From Runella rosea (lineage in GTDB: Bacteria; Bacteroidota; Bacteroidia; Cytophagales; Spirosomataceae), in assembly GCF_003325355.1 (NCBI RefSeq), contig NZ_CP030850.1, positions 4,147,501-4,211,500 of the forward strand: a stretch of 64,000 nucleotides of DNA, read 5' to 3'. Below, piece by piece: positions 36,572 to 44,399 of this stretch. Below the pieces are notes generated by a model, which saw only the letters and a program-made list of their open reading frames with translations, was not told the origin of the DNA and did not search any database. The number at the start of each line of letters is the position of its first letter. Positions within the stretch are counted from its first letter, which is position 1. The position numbers and the translations under genes are program-made.

Positions 36572-37696
36572 ATGAGTCAACCTTCTACCGATACCCGACC
36601 GCATCGGCTATTGTCTTTGGACGCCCTGCGCGGTTTTGATATGTTTTGGATTACTGGCGGCGAAGAAATCTTTCACCTTTTGGCCAAAGCTACGGGCTGG
36701 TCGGTGGCCATTGTGATGGCGGAGCAACTCTCTCACCCCGACTGGAACGGTTTTCGCGCCTACGATCTTATTTTCCCCTTGTTTCTTTTCCTATCAGGGG
36801 TTTCGGCTCCTTATTCGTTGGGTACTCGTCTGGAGCGCGGGGATGACAAAGGCAAGATGCTCCGTAAAGTAATTCAAAGGGGTTTGACCTTGGTTATTTT
36901 GGGAATTATCTACAACAATGGTCTACAAATCAGGCCTTTGGAAGATATGCGTTTCCCGAGCGTATTGGCACGTATTGGGTTGGCGGGGATGTTTGCCCAA
37001 ATTATTTATCTGTATACAAGTACGCGAGTTCAGTATATTTGGTTTGTGAGTTTGCTGATAGGGTATTGGGCTTTTGTGATGTTGGTTCCTGTGCCAGGGT
37101 GCGGTGCTGGTCTTATGACCATGGAGTGTAATCCCGTCAGCTATCTCGACCGTTTGATTATTCCGGGCCATCTGCACAAAGATATTCACGACCCAGAAGG
37201 GCTCATTTCTACGGTGCCCGCCATTGCAACGGGTTTATTGGGGATTTTTGCAGGAAATCTACTCCGTGCCGATGAGCGCTCGACTTCCCGGACCCAAAAA
37301 GTATTGTTTTTGTTTGTCGCTGGCATTCTTTTTCTGATTATAGGAAAACTCTGGGATTATGTCTTTCCCATCAATAAAAATCTGTGGACCAGTTCGTTTG
37401 TAATAACGGTTGGCGGATGGAGTCTCATTCTTTTATCCCTATTTTACTGGCTTATCGACGTGCAGGGATGGAATCGTTACGCCTGGGTATTGGCGGTGAT
37501 CGGTATGAATTCCATTCTGATTTACATGGCGCAACACTTCATTGATTTTGAGCATACATCGGAGCGTCTTTTTCGGGGCATTGTCAAGTATTTTTCGGAG
37601 CCATACCAAAAAGTATTCTATGCGATTGGCTATGTCATTGTAGAGTGGCTGATGCTCTGGTTCCTGTACAAGAAGAAGGTATTTTTGAAGGTGTAA
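36572..37696 (+). CDS. HGSNAT/DUF5009-like membrane acyltransferase
   Basis: This 374-aa polytopic membrane protein belongs to the heparan-alpha-glucosaminide N-acetyltransferase-like (DUF5009) family. Its N-terminus RLLSLDALRGFDMFWITGGEE is the family signature, followed by about ten hydrophobic segments, including DLIFPLFLFLSGVSAPYSL and NSILIYMAQHFIDF. It is thought to transfer acetyl groups across the inner membrane to an extracytoplasmic sugar, but bacterial members have little experimental support. A strong terminator follows it. Confidence 0.85.
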   Translation: MSQPSTDTRPHRLLSLDALRGFDMFWITGGEEIFHLLAKATGWSVAIVMAEQLSHPDWNGFRAYDLIFPLFLFLSGVSAPYSLGTRLERGDDKGKMLRKVIQRGLTLVILGIIYNNGLQIRPLEDMRFPSVLARIGLAGMFAQIIYLYTSTRVQYIWFVSLLIGYWAFVMLVPVPGCGAGLMTMECNPVSYLDRLIIPGHLHKDIHDPEGLISTVPAIATGLLGIFAGNLLRADERSTSRTQKVLFLFVAGILFLIIGKLWDYVFPINKNLWTSSFVITVGGWSLILLSLFYWLIDVQGWNRYAWVLAVIGMNSILIYMAQHFIDFEHTSERLFRGIVKYFSEPYQKVFYAIGYVIVEWLMLWFLYKKKVFLKV

Positions 37697-37727
37697 TCTC
37701 GCAGACAGCGTACCTTGAAAGTCCCTT

Positions 37728-37762
37728 CCCCACGGCTCTTTGGTAAGGAGCCGTGGGGTTTT
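37728..37762 (+). terminator. Intrinsic terminator after the HGSNAT-like gene
   Basis: CCCCACGGCTC (37728-37738) and GAGCCGTGGGG (37748-37758) form an 11-bp GC-rich stem followed by TTTT. Strong on the plus strand; on the minus strand there is no T run. Confidence 0.9.
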
Positions 37763-37765
37763 GTT

Positions 37766-39493
37766 TTAACTATCCTGCAAATCAGCGGCAGGCTCGGGCG
37801 GATTTTTCCACTCCACTCTCAGTACCCGTGCTTTTACCCCCAAATCGGCCATGAAGTGCATCCAATGTAGCTGTTGGGAGGACAAATGATCGGTGGGAGA
37901 TTTTACTTCGATCAACTCCAGTCCATTTTCATCCCAAACCATCAGATCGGGAAAACCGCGCGTATTTTCGCGGAGGTTAGTGGCCATTTCCAGCAAAATT
38001 GCCCGCAGCTGCATCGGTGTTAAATTCAAGGCCATGAGTTTTACCAATTCCAACAATACTTCATTCCAATCTACTAATACGTTGGCAATGTCGAATTTTT
38101 CGATGAACGTACTTTCCAATACCTGTGCTATCTTTTCGGGCGTGTCCAACTCCGACAACCGTTGTCGAATTTGTGTAACACGCTTACGGTAAAAGTCAGG
38201 TTGGTAAAAGTCAGAAGGCATTCGTTGCAACGGATGATGAATGGCCTGAACGTTGGTATCGTAGATAATATCCCAGAAAATAAGCCCAAATAATCCACGC
38301 CAAGGATAATTTTCAGCATGAACCGCTACGCGACCGTTGTTGATAAAATAGTCAACCACACCCTGTTCTACCCGATATTTAAAATCAATCGAAATCTGTA
38401 CACTTTCCGAATCCTGCAAAAATCGCGTCACACTTTTCTTGACTCGCTTCTTGGCATTGGCTATTTTTTCCTGAAAATCCAGAGCAAAAAAGCGCTCGTC
38501 GGCATTTTGAGGGTCTTGGGCAATGGCTTCGCAGAGAGCAATGGCTTCTTCCAAATATCCCATGCGATGCAGCAACCTCACCCGCCGCTCCCGCGAAGGA
38601 ATGTGGTCGGTCAATTGATAGACCGTCAGCGCTTGTTCAGGCAATTTTTGCCGCTCCAAATACATCCCTATACGATTAATCAATTTTATATATCCTGGTT
38701 GCGCTACTTCTCCTAGTTTATGAATCGAAGCTTGCCAATTCATAAACCAATCAAAAATTTCCTCAGGGGGAGTAGTAGCTTCCTGCATTTCGTAGAATTG
38801 CTCCGCCGTCAGTGAGACCATCAATTTATCTTCGGCATCTTGACGAGTAGGAAACCGAGCGGTGTAGGCATCGTCGCGGTAGCGTTCAAAGTTTACTTTG
38901 CCCAAATCTCGCACCACAAACTCAGTCATATCGGCGTGACGATTGCCAAAAAACAAAAATTTTAGCATCATTACTTCCACCTCAAATCCTACTTTAATGA
39001 CCGTTTCTTCAGGCGCTGTGCTGATTTGTTTGACCAACAAATCAAACGTATAGGTATAATTCAAATACCGAATCAAGTCAGGTTTTTTGAGAGGTTTGAG
39101 CGAGAGTTCGTTGGGCGGGGCCAGCTTAATCCATTCTTCTTTGGTAAATAAATTAAGGACTTCCAGCGCGTAGGATTCGTGCTGGGCGCTCAATTCTTTG
39201 ATAAAACCTTTGTCTTCCAACTCGTACAAAGCGGCAGGAATATCTTCTATTTCGTTGTATTTCAGCTTACTCGTCCGAAAAAATAACCCGCGCCGATTGC
39301 TAAAACGCACAAACAGACATTGCGCATCTTCTGATAACGCCCGAAAACCTCGAATAAACTCTTTTTCGTCGCTGTTTAGAATATCACCATACAGCTTTTC
39401 TACAAACGTCACCAAAAATAAGAAGTAATCCAGATAGTATTTGGGAGGCAGCTCAGTAGGTGCCGCAGTTTCCCGTGAGGGGATTGATTCCAT
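37766..39493 (-). CDS. FAN1-type VRR-NUC structure-specific nuclease
   Basis: This 575-aa protein has an N-terminal helical region, a helical-repeat middle (LPEQALTVYQLTDHIPSRERRVRLLHRMGYLEEAIALCEAI, TPR-like) and a C-terminal VRR-NUC nuclease domain. The nuclease motif PDLMVWDENGLELIEVKSPTDHLSSQQLHWM keeps the PD...E-x-K core (Asp, Glu and Lys). This is the architecture of FAN1, which cuts flap structures and resolves interstrand crosslinks. I start at the second Met (39493, MESIPSRE). The gene is convergent with the HGSNAT-like gene and stands alone. Confidence 0.87.
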   Translation of the reverse strand: MESIPSRETAAPTELPPKYYLDYFLFLVTFVEKLYGDILNSDEKEFIRGFRALSEDAQCLFVRFSNRRGLFFRTSKLKYNEIEDIPAALYELEDKGFIKELSAQHESYALEVLNLFTKEEWIKLAPPNELSLKPLKKPDLIRYLNYTYTFDLLVKQISTAPEETVIKVGFEVEVMMLKFLFFGNRHADMTEFVVRDLGKVNFERYRDDAYTARFPTRQDAEDKLMVSLTAEQFYEMQEATTPPEEIFDWFMNWQASIHKLGEVAQPGYIKLINRIGMYLERQKLPEQALTVYQLTDHIPSRERRVRLLHRMGYLEEAIALCEAIAQDPQNADERFFALDFQEKIANAKKRVKKSVTRFLQDSESVQISIDFKYRVEQGVVDYFINNGRVAVHAENYPWRGLFGLIFWDIIYDTNVQAIHHPLQRMPSDFYQPDFYRKRVTQIRQRLSELDTPEKIAQVLESTFIEKFDIANVLVDWNEVLLELVKLMALNLTPMQLRAILLEMATNLRENTRGFPDLMVWDENGLELIEVKSPTDHLSSQQLHWMHFMADLGVKARVLRVEWKNPPEPAADLQDS

Positions 39494-39656
39494 ATAATAT
39501 ACGTTCAACTTTTGGAGAAATACACCAGGCCGCTACCCATCAAAAGGGAAGTTTTACAGTAAAAACAATTTGAATATCAATTTTATCTGCAAATTCGTTA
39601 AAATGGTACGAAATTCGCTTTTTGCGGTGATGTTATTCCCTAACTTTTCATTTGTG

Positions 39657-41222
39657 ATGAATCCAAAGCTAACGGCCTTTTACTATTTACTGATCCAATC
39701 ATTTTTTTGTTCGTTCATTGCCTTTAGCCAGCCAAAGGTAGAAAATCTGGGCAATTCTGTTAATTCTGAATACAACGAAATCAATCCAGTTATCTCTCCA
39801 GACGGTAAAACATTGTTTTTTGCGCGAGTAAGCCATCCCCAAAACGCGCATGGATTGGAAGGTAGCCAAGATATTTGGTTTTCTGAACTCACCAATAATC
39901 AATGGGGTTTAGCCCGTCGCATGACTCCACCGATTAACAAAGAAGAATACAATTGCGCTTACAGCATCACCCCCGACGGTAATACATTGCTTATCATGGG
40001 GGCTTACGAAAAAGGCACTTACCAAACACGTGGTTTTTCGTTTAGCAAACGCACCGCAAACGGTTGGTCGGCACCTCAAAAACTCGCCATTGCTGGTCTT
40101 GAAGGAATGAGTAAAGGGGAATACATGTGCGGATTTTTGTCAAACGACGGTAAAACGCTAATAATGGCCTTCAGTGAGAAAAAGAAAAGTACCAAAGATG
40201 ATATCTATGTAAGCTTTCAGCAAAAAAACGGTACGTGGACCAAGCCAACAAGTTTGGGCCTTGATGTAAATACCGACGATTTTACGGAAACCACGCCTTT
40301 TTTAGCCGCTGACGGGGCCACCCTGTATTTTTCTAGCGACCGAACTGGCGGACAGGGGAGCAATGACATTTATTACACCAAGCGCATTGACAAAACGTGG
40401 AAAGTTTGGTCTAAGCCCGTCAATTTAGGCCCAGCCATCAACACCGATGGCTATGACGCATATTACACCATTGCGGCTGCAGGCGATTATGCATACATGG
40501 TTTCCAAAAAGAATACGCTCGGCAAAGGAGATATTGTAAAAATCAAGATTAAATCCGATGAGCCCAGTACCCCTTCCATTGTGCCCACACCCGATCCCGT
40601 GGTGTTGTTGAGCGGCAAGGTATTGGATACCAAAACAGGAAAACCGATTGACGCCCGAATCATTTACGAAAATCTGGCCGACGGCACCGAAGTAGGTACA
40701 GCACAAACCGACCCCCGAACGGGCGAGTATAAAATTGTCCTTCCTAAAGGCATTAAATATGGCGTACGAGCCGTTGCGAAAGACTTTATTGCCGAAGCAC
40801 AAAACATTGACTTGACTAATGTAACTGATTATAAAGAAGTTGCAGGAACAAACCTAAAATTAGTCCCCATCGAAATCAACGCAGTCGGGGTCTTGAATAA
40901 TTTATTTTTTGATACGGGTAAAGCCGAAATACGCCCTGAATCTAATCCCGAATTGGACCGAATGGTGTTGACATTCAACGAAAATCCAGGCTTAGTATTG
41001 GAAATAGGTGGCCACACCGACAATGTAGGAAGCGATGCTTCTAACATCAAACTCTCTCAAGACCGCGCGGACTCAGTGAGAGAGTATTTTATAGGAAAAG
41101 GAATTGAGCCCGACCGCGTGCAAAGCAAAGGCTACGGAGAATCAAAACCCAAAGCCTCCAACGATACAGACGAAGGCAAGCAAATCAACCGTCGGGTAGA
41201 ATTCAAGATTTTGAAGAAATAA
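39657..41222 (+). CDS. OmpA-family protein with WD40-like PD40 repeats
   Basis: From the ATG at 39657 (which gives a signal peptide FYYLLIQSFFCSFIAFSQ) the product is 521 aa. The first ~270 residues are PD40/TolB-like beta-propeller blades with recurrent SPDGKTLFFAR, TPDGNTLLIMGAYE and AADGATLYFSSDRTGG. A carboxypeptidase-regulatory-like (CarD) beta domain follows (LSGKVLDTKTGKPIDARI), then a C-terminal OmpA peptidoglycan-binding domain (NLFFDTGKAEIRPESNPELD, GHTDNVGSDASN). The layout is that of T9SS-linked PorE-type proteins of Bacteroidota. Confidence 0.88.
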   Translation: MNPKLTAFYYLLIQSFFCSFIAFSQPKVENLGNSVNSEYNEINPVISPDGKTLFFARVSHPQNAHGLEGSQDIWFSELTNNQWGLARRMTPPINKEEYNCAYSITPDGNTLLIMGAYEKGTYQTRGFSFSKRTANGWSAPQKLAIAGLEGMSKGEYMCGFLSNDGKTLIMAFSEKKKSTKDDIYVSFQQKNGTWTKPTSLGLDVNTDDFTETTPFLAADGATLYFSSDRTGGQGSNDIYYTKRIDKTWKVWSKPVNLGPAINTDGYDAYYTIAAAGDYAYMVSKKNTLGKGDIVKIKIKSDEPSTPSIVPTPDPVVLLSGKVLDTKTGKPIDARIIYENLADGTEVGTAQTDPRTGEYKIVLPKGIKYGVRAVAKDFIAEAQNIDLTNVTDYKEVAGTNLKLVPIEINAVGVLNNLFFDTGKAEIRPESNPELDRMVLTFNENPGLVLEIGGHTDNVGSDASNIKLSQDRADSVREYFIGKGIEPDRVQSKGYGESKPKASNDTDEGKQINRRVEFKILKK

Positions 41223-41229
41223 CATCCAC

Positions 41230-41267
41230 GTCAATTAACTACGAAAGATAACTCGTAGTTAATTGAC
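41230..41267. terminator. 15-bp inverted repeat between convergent genes
   Basis: GTCAATTAACTACGA (41230-41244) and TCGTAGTTAATTGAC (41253-41267) pair perfectly around an 8-nt loop, in the gap between the convergent OmpA-like and Hsp20-like genes. T tracts are absent, so it is a probable rather than certain terminator. Confidence 0.55.
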
Positions 41268-41277
41268 AATGAACACC

Positions 41278-41682
41278 TTACTCAATATCTACATCAATGT
41301 GTCGACGGAAGTTACGCGTCGGATGATTATAGGGTAATGTTATGTTAAGTTCACGGGTTGACTGCTCATAATGCGCCACGATTTTGTCAACATTGACGTC
41401 GTTAGGCAAAAATAAATTGCCCAGCGTACGTGCAGTTTGCAGGTTATCCATCCCGTCGGGGCGGTCTGCAAAGAGGGGTAATAAATGATATACCCACAAA
41501 CGATTGTTCAGCACATCTACCTGAAAACTATCGGGGCCTAGACCAGCCGCTTTGATTCGTACTTCATACCCTTTTTCGTCTTGAGTGATGGCTAAATCAG
41601 GTTCACTCATTCCACCATTGGTCGTATTAGCGTAATCTATTGCGGTCAGAATTTCTTGCGGAATTTGAATTTTTGCTTTCAT
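41278..41682 (-). CDS. Divergent Hsp20/alpha-crystallin-like protein
   Basis: At 134 aa the protein resembles a small heat-shock protein: an N-terminal IPQEILTAIDYANTT arm, then beta strands PDLAITQDEKGYEVRIKAAG and PDSFQVDVLNNRLWVYHL, an insert, and NLFLPNDVNVDKIVAHYEQSTRELNITLP, where the family has the conserved A-x-x-x-n-G-v-L strand. The A-x-x-n-G-x-L motif is degenerate (STRELNITLP), so this is a divergent member. It may be a chaperone holdase, though function is not demonstrated. Confidence 0.65.
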   Translation of the reverse strand: MKAKIQIPQEILTAIDYANTTNGGMSEPDLAITQDEKGYEVRIKAAGLGPDSFQVDVLNNRLWVYHLLPLFADRPDGMDNLQTARTLGNLFLPNDVNVDKIVAHYEQSTRELNITLPYNHPTRNFRRHIDVDIE

Positions 41683-41765
41683 CTTGCTATTTGGCTAGTT
41701 GGTTTTAAATTCTCAAACAGCGTACCAAGACTTATTTTATGACAAAATGACTATTTATTGTAAAA

Positions 41766-42281
41766 TCATTTGTCAAAATGGCGCAAAAATTCCACTATTT
41801 CCCCCATTTGATACGGTTTTTCCCCATCAATGATCATCAGATTCTTTAATTCTTGGGGAGGTTGGCCATATTTCAAAAAGCTTTCCCAAATATGATTGAT
41901 GTACCAAACGGGCTCTTCACCCCAGCGAGTGTCGGCGGCTTTACGAATCCGAAATGTTTCTTCTGAAATATGGGTGAAAAAGCAAAAATCGTACAACGCA
42001 TTCAAGTCATCGTCAACAAATGCTAAAACCCCTTCAATGACCAGTACCTCAAAGTCTTGATGCAAAAATCCAGTAGCTTTCCTTAATAACTCAAAGTCAA
42101 TAGATTCTGGCGTTTCCCAATCTGTACGGTCACGAATCAGGGGAATGTCATGAAGGATTTTAACGAAATCGTCTTGGTGTAAGGCTATTGCTCGTTTATT
42201 TTGAGCACGGAAATGCCAAACCAATGTTTCGGCAAGCGTCGTTTTTCCTGACCGGCTGCGTCCGCCAATGCCAATAATCAT
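41766..42281 (-). CDS. Uridine-kinase-like P-loop small-molecule kinase
   Basis: This 171-aa P-loop protein opens with MIIGIGGRSRSGKTTLAETLVWHF (Walker A GGRSRSGKTT). A Walker-B-like DDFVKI and a later VLVIEGVLAF follow, as in uridine kinases and nicotinamide riboside kinases. I chose the ATG at 42281 because the longer frame carries 14 residues that break this alignment. It is shorter than true uridine kinases (about 210 aa), so the substrate is uncertain. Confidence 0.75.
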   Translation of the reverse strand: MIIGIGGRSRSGKTTLAETLVWHFRAQNKRAIALHQDDFVKILHDIPLIRDRTDWETPESIDFELLRKATGFLHQDFEVLVIEGVLAFVDDDLNALYDFCFFTHISEETFRIRKAADTRWGEEPVWYINHIWESFLKYGQPPQELKNLMIIDGEKPYQMGEIVEFLRHFDK

Positions 42282-42343
42282 GGTAGGTGAAGAGTGAGGG
42301 TTCAGCCACAAACATAAACCCAAACTCCCTTATAAACAACAAA

Positions 42344-42361
42344 TCCCGACAAATGTCGGGA
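42344..42361 (-). terminator. Hairpin downstream of the acyl-CoA dehydrogenase gene
   Basis: TCCCGACA and TGTCGGGA pair around AA. On the minus strand the stem is followed by a T-rich TTTGTTGTTT. It lies 57 bp after the acyl-CoA dehydrogenase stop and is plausible as its terminator. Confidence 0.55.
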
Positions 42362-42418
42362 CTGTTGCTTCGGTTTTTAGTTGATGATAAATTTTTTTGG
42401 GTCTAAACCCCATTCCGT

Positions 42419-44212
42419 TTACAATACCACCTCTTTTTCGGTGGCTATTGTCAATATTTCGTTGTCTTTCAAACGCACCGCTAAGCCAAGCGTTTTGGGA
42501 ACTTCATAATGGAAGAAAAATTTCATCGTATGAATTTTTCCTTCATAAAACGCCAACTCTTCGCCGTCAGGATTTTGGGTAACAATGGTGCGCTGCGCTA
42601 CAACGGCCTGCTTCAACCACTGCCACGCCACGGTACTGATACCAAACATTTCCATGTATAAGGTTGCGTCCATCAAAAAGCGCTCAATATCGCCCTGCAT
42701 CGCATACGGCATCAAAGCCATCGTTACTTCCTGCAAACGTCCCAATTCAGCTTTCAATTTTTGGGCGTAAGGTTTCAGATTGTCGTAGGTTTCGGCCTCG
42801 GCAATGGTCTTAGCCACTTCTCCAAAAAGATACTGAGCAGGTTTGCCACCCTTCATGGTCATCTTACGACCAAGCAAATCCTGCGACTGAATTCCAGTGG
42901 TTCCTTCGTAGATCGGGGTGATGCGAATATCACGGTAAAGTTGTTCCAACGGAAAATCTTCCGTAAAACCATATCCTCCTAGTACTTGTAGTCCATTGCT
43001 TACCGCAACCAATCCCATTTCAGTCGGGTAGGTTTTTGCCACTGGTGTCAGCAACTCAAGCATCAAATGGTATTTTTCCTTTTCTTCGGGGTCTTCACTC
43101 GCGTGGGCAATATCGGCACAGCGGGCGGTTTCCATCAAAAGAGATAGCGAACCTTCCACGATTGCCTTTTGCAGCAGCAACATTCGTTTTACATCTGGGT
43201 GTTGAATGATTGGAATTTGCGGACTGTCCAAGGCTGACTTTTGGTTCAGTCTACGACTTTGTGGACGCTCTTTGGCGTACTGCAACGAAGCGCAATACGC
43301 CGCCGAAGCAATTGCCACGCCCGTCATTCCTACACCGATACGGGCTTCGTTCATCATCTGAAACATGTAATTAAGCCCTCGGTGCGGTTCACCCACCAGC
43401 CAACCGTGGCAATCATCGCGGTCGCCCATGGTCAGGTGCATGGCAGGCACACCCCGCTGGCCTAATTTATGATAGATTCCTGTGGAAGTTACGTCATTTT
43501 CGGTGCCGTCAAGGCGGTATTTAGGTACTACAAAAAGAGAAATGCCTTTGGTACCTTTGGGGGCACCGTCAATCCGTGCCAACATCAGGTGAATGATATT
43601 TTCGCACTGATCATGATCGCCCGCCGAAATAAAGACCTTTTGGCCCTTGATTTGGTAAGAGCCATCGGCCTGAGGGGTAGCTGAAGTTGTAATATCTGAT
43701 AATGAACTGCCCGCCTGGGGCTCGGTCAGCGCCATTGTGCCCTGCCATTTTCCGCCGAGCATTTTTTCTACGTAGGTTTGTTTTAATTCCTCCGAAGCAA
43801 ACGAGGCAATCAGCCGGGCCGCTCCTGACGTGAGCCCAGTGTACATCATGCCGTTGTTAGCCGCCATTAAGATAAACCCAAGAATGGAATTAACAATTTC
43901 GGGCAATTGCTGGCCACCATCTTCAAAAGAGAAACCCGTTCCGATCAGTCCCGCGTCGCCCATTGCTTTGAGGTATTCACCTACTTTTGGATGTACCGTT
44001 ACTTTACCATTTTTCAGTTCTGGCTGATTCCGGTCTAAATCACGAAAATGCGGAAACATGATATTGTCGCCTATCTGGGTCACGGCATCAATTGTCATAT
44101 CAAACGTTTCGCGGTCATGAGCGCTGTAGTAGGGGTAGTGCGTTAACTCAGTAGCATTAAATACTTCGTAGAGAAGAAAATTAAGGTTACGACGGCTATA
44201 ATACTGGGCCAT
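42419..44212 (-). CDS. Acyl-CoA dehydrogenase (long, C-terminal extension type)
   Basis: This 597-aa FAD enzyme does the first beta-oxidation step. The core shows MALTEPQAGSSLSDI, GQKVFISAGDHD, and the C-terminal active-site region RITPIYEGTTGIQSQDLLGRKM with the catalytic Glu. The extra ~120 residues at the C-terminus are those of the Acyl-CoA_dh_C (DmdC-like) subfamily, which often takes medium- to long-chain acyl groups. The gene is monocistronic. Its promoter contains the same inverted repeat as the FadB-like gene. Confidence 0.93.
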   Translation of the reverse strand: MAQYYSRRNLNFLLYEVFNATELTHYPYYSAHDRETFDMTIDAVTQIGDNIMFPHFRDLDRNQPELKNGKVTVHPKVGEYLKAMGDAGLIGTGFSFEDGGQQLPEIVNSILGFILMAANNGMMYTGLTSGAARLIASFASEELKQTYVEKMLGGKWQGTMALTEPQAGSSLSDITTSATPQADGSYQIKGQKVFISAGDHDQCENIIHLMLARIDGAPKGTKGISLFVVPKYRLDGTENDVTSTGIYHKLGQRGVPAMHLTMGDRDDCHGWLVGEPHRGLNYMFQMMNEARIGVGMTGVAIASAAYCASLQYAKERPQSRRLNQKSALDSPQIPIIQHPDVKRMLLLQKAIVEGSLSLLMETARCADIAHASEDPEEKEKYHLMLELLTPVAKTYPTEMGLVAVSNGLQVLGGYGFTEDFPLEQLYRDIRITPIYEGTTGIQSQDLLGRKMTMKGGKPAQYLFGEVAKTIAEAETYDNLKPYAQKLKAELGRLQEVTMALMPYAMQGDIERFLMDATLYMEMFGISTVAWQWLKQAVVAQRTIVTQNPDGEELAFYEGKIHTMKFFFHYEVPKTLGLAVRLKDNEILTIATEKEVVL

Positions 44213-44254
44213 TGGCAGTTAAGCATTTAGAAGGTTCAGCAATCAGGTTTTATT

Positions 44255-44284
44255 AGTATGCAAGCATACCGAATTGCAAAGATA
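44255..44284 (-). promoter_or_regulatory. fad operator and -7 box of the acyl-CoA dehydrogenase gene
   Basis: On the minus strand TATCTTTG (44284-44277) is a good -7 box, and AGTATGCAAGCATACC (44255-44270) lies 6 bp downstream, over the expected transcription start. The repeat is identical to 34669-34684. Position fits repression. Confidence 0.75.
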
Positions 44285-44314
44285 TATAAAAACTTTATAA
44301 GATAAACTGACCTA

Positions 44315-44340
44315 CAAAAAAAGCGGCTCGAAAGCCGCTT
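44315..44340 (-). terminator. Intrinsic terminator downstream of the molybdenum hydroxylase pair
   Basis: On the minus strand AAGCGGCT-TTCG-AGCCGCTT is followed by a T7 run (plus-strand A run at 44315-44322). It lies 59 bp after the large-subunit stop and forms the boundary with the acyl-CoA dehydrogenase operator region. Confidence 0.88.
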
Positions 44341-44399
44341 ATATGATGTTCATCCACTTACCCTTTCCAATTCTTGAAGATATGGAAAGGGTTCAGTTT

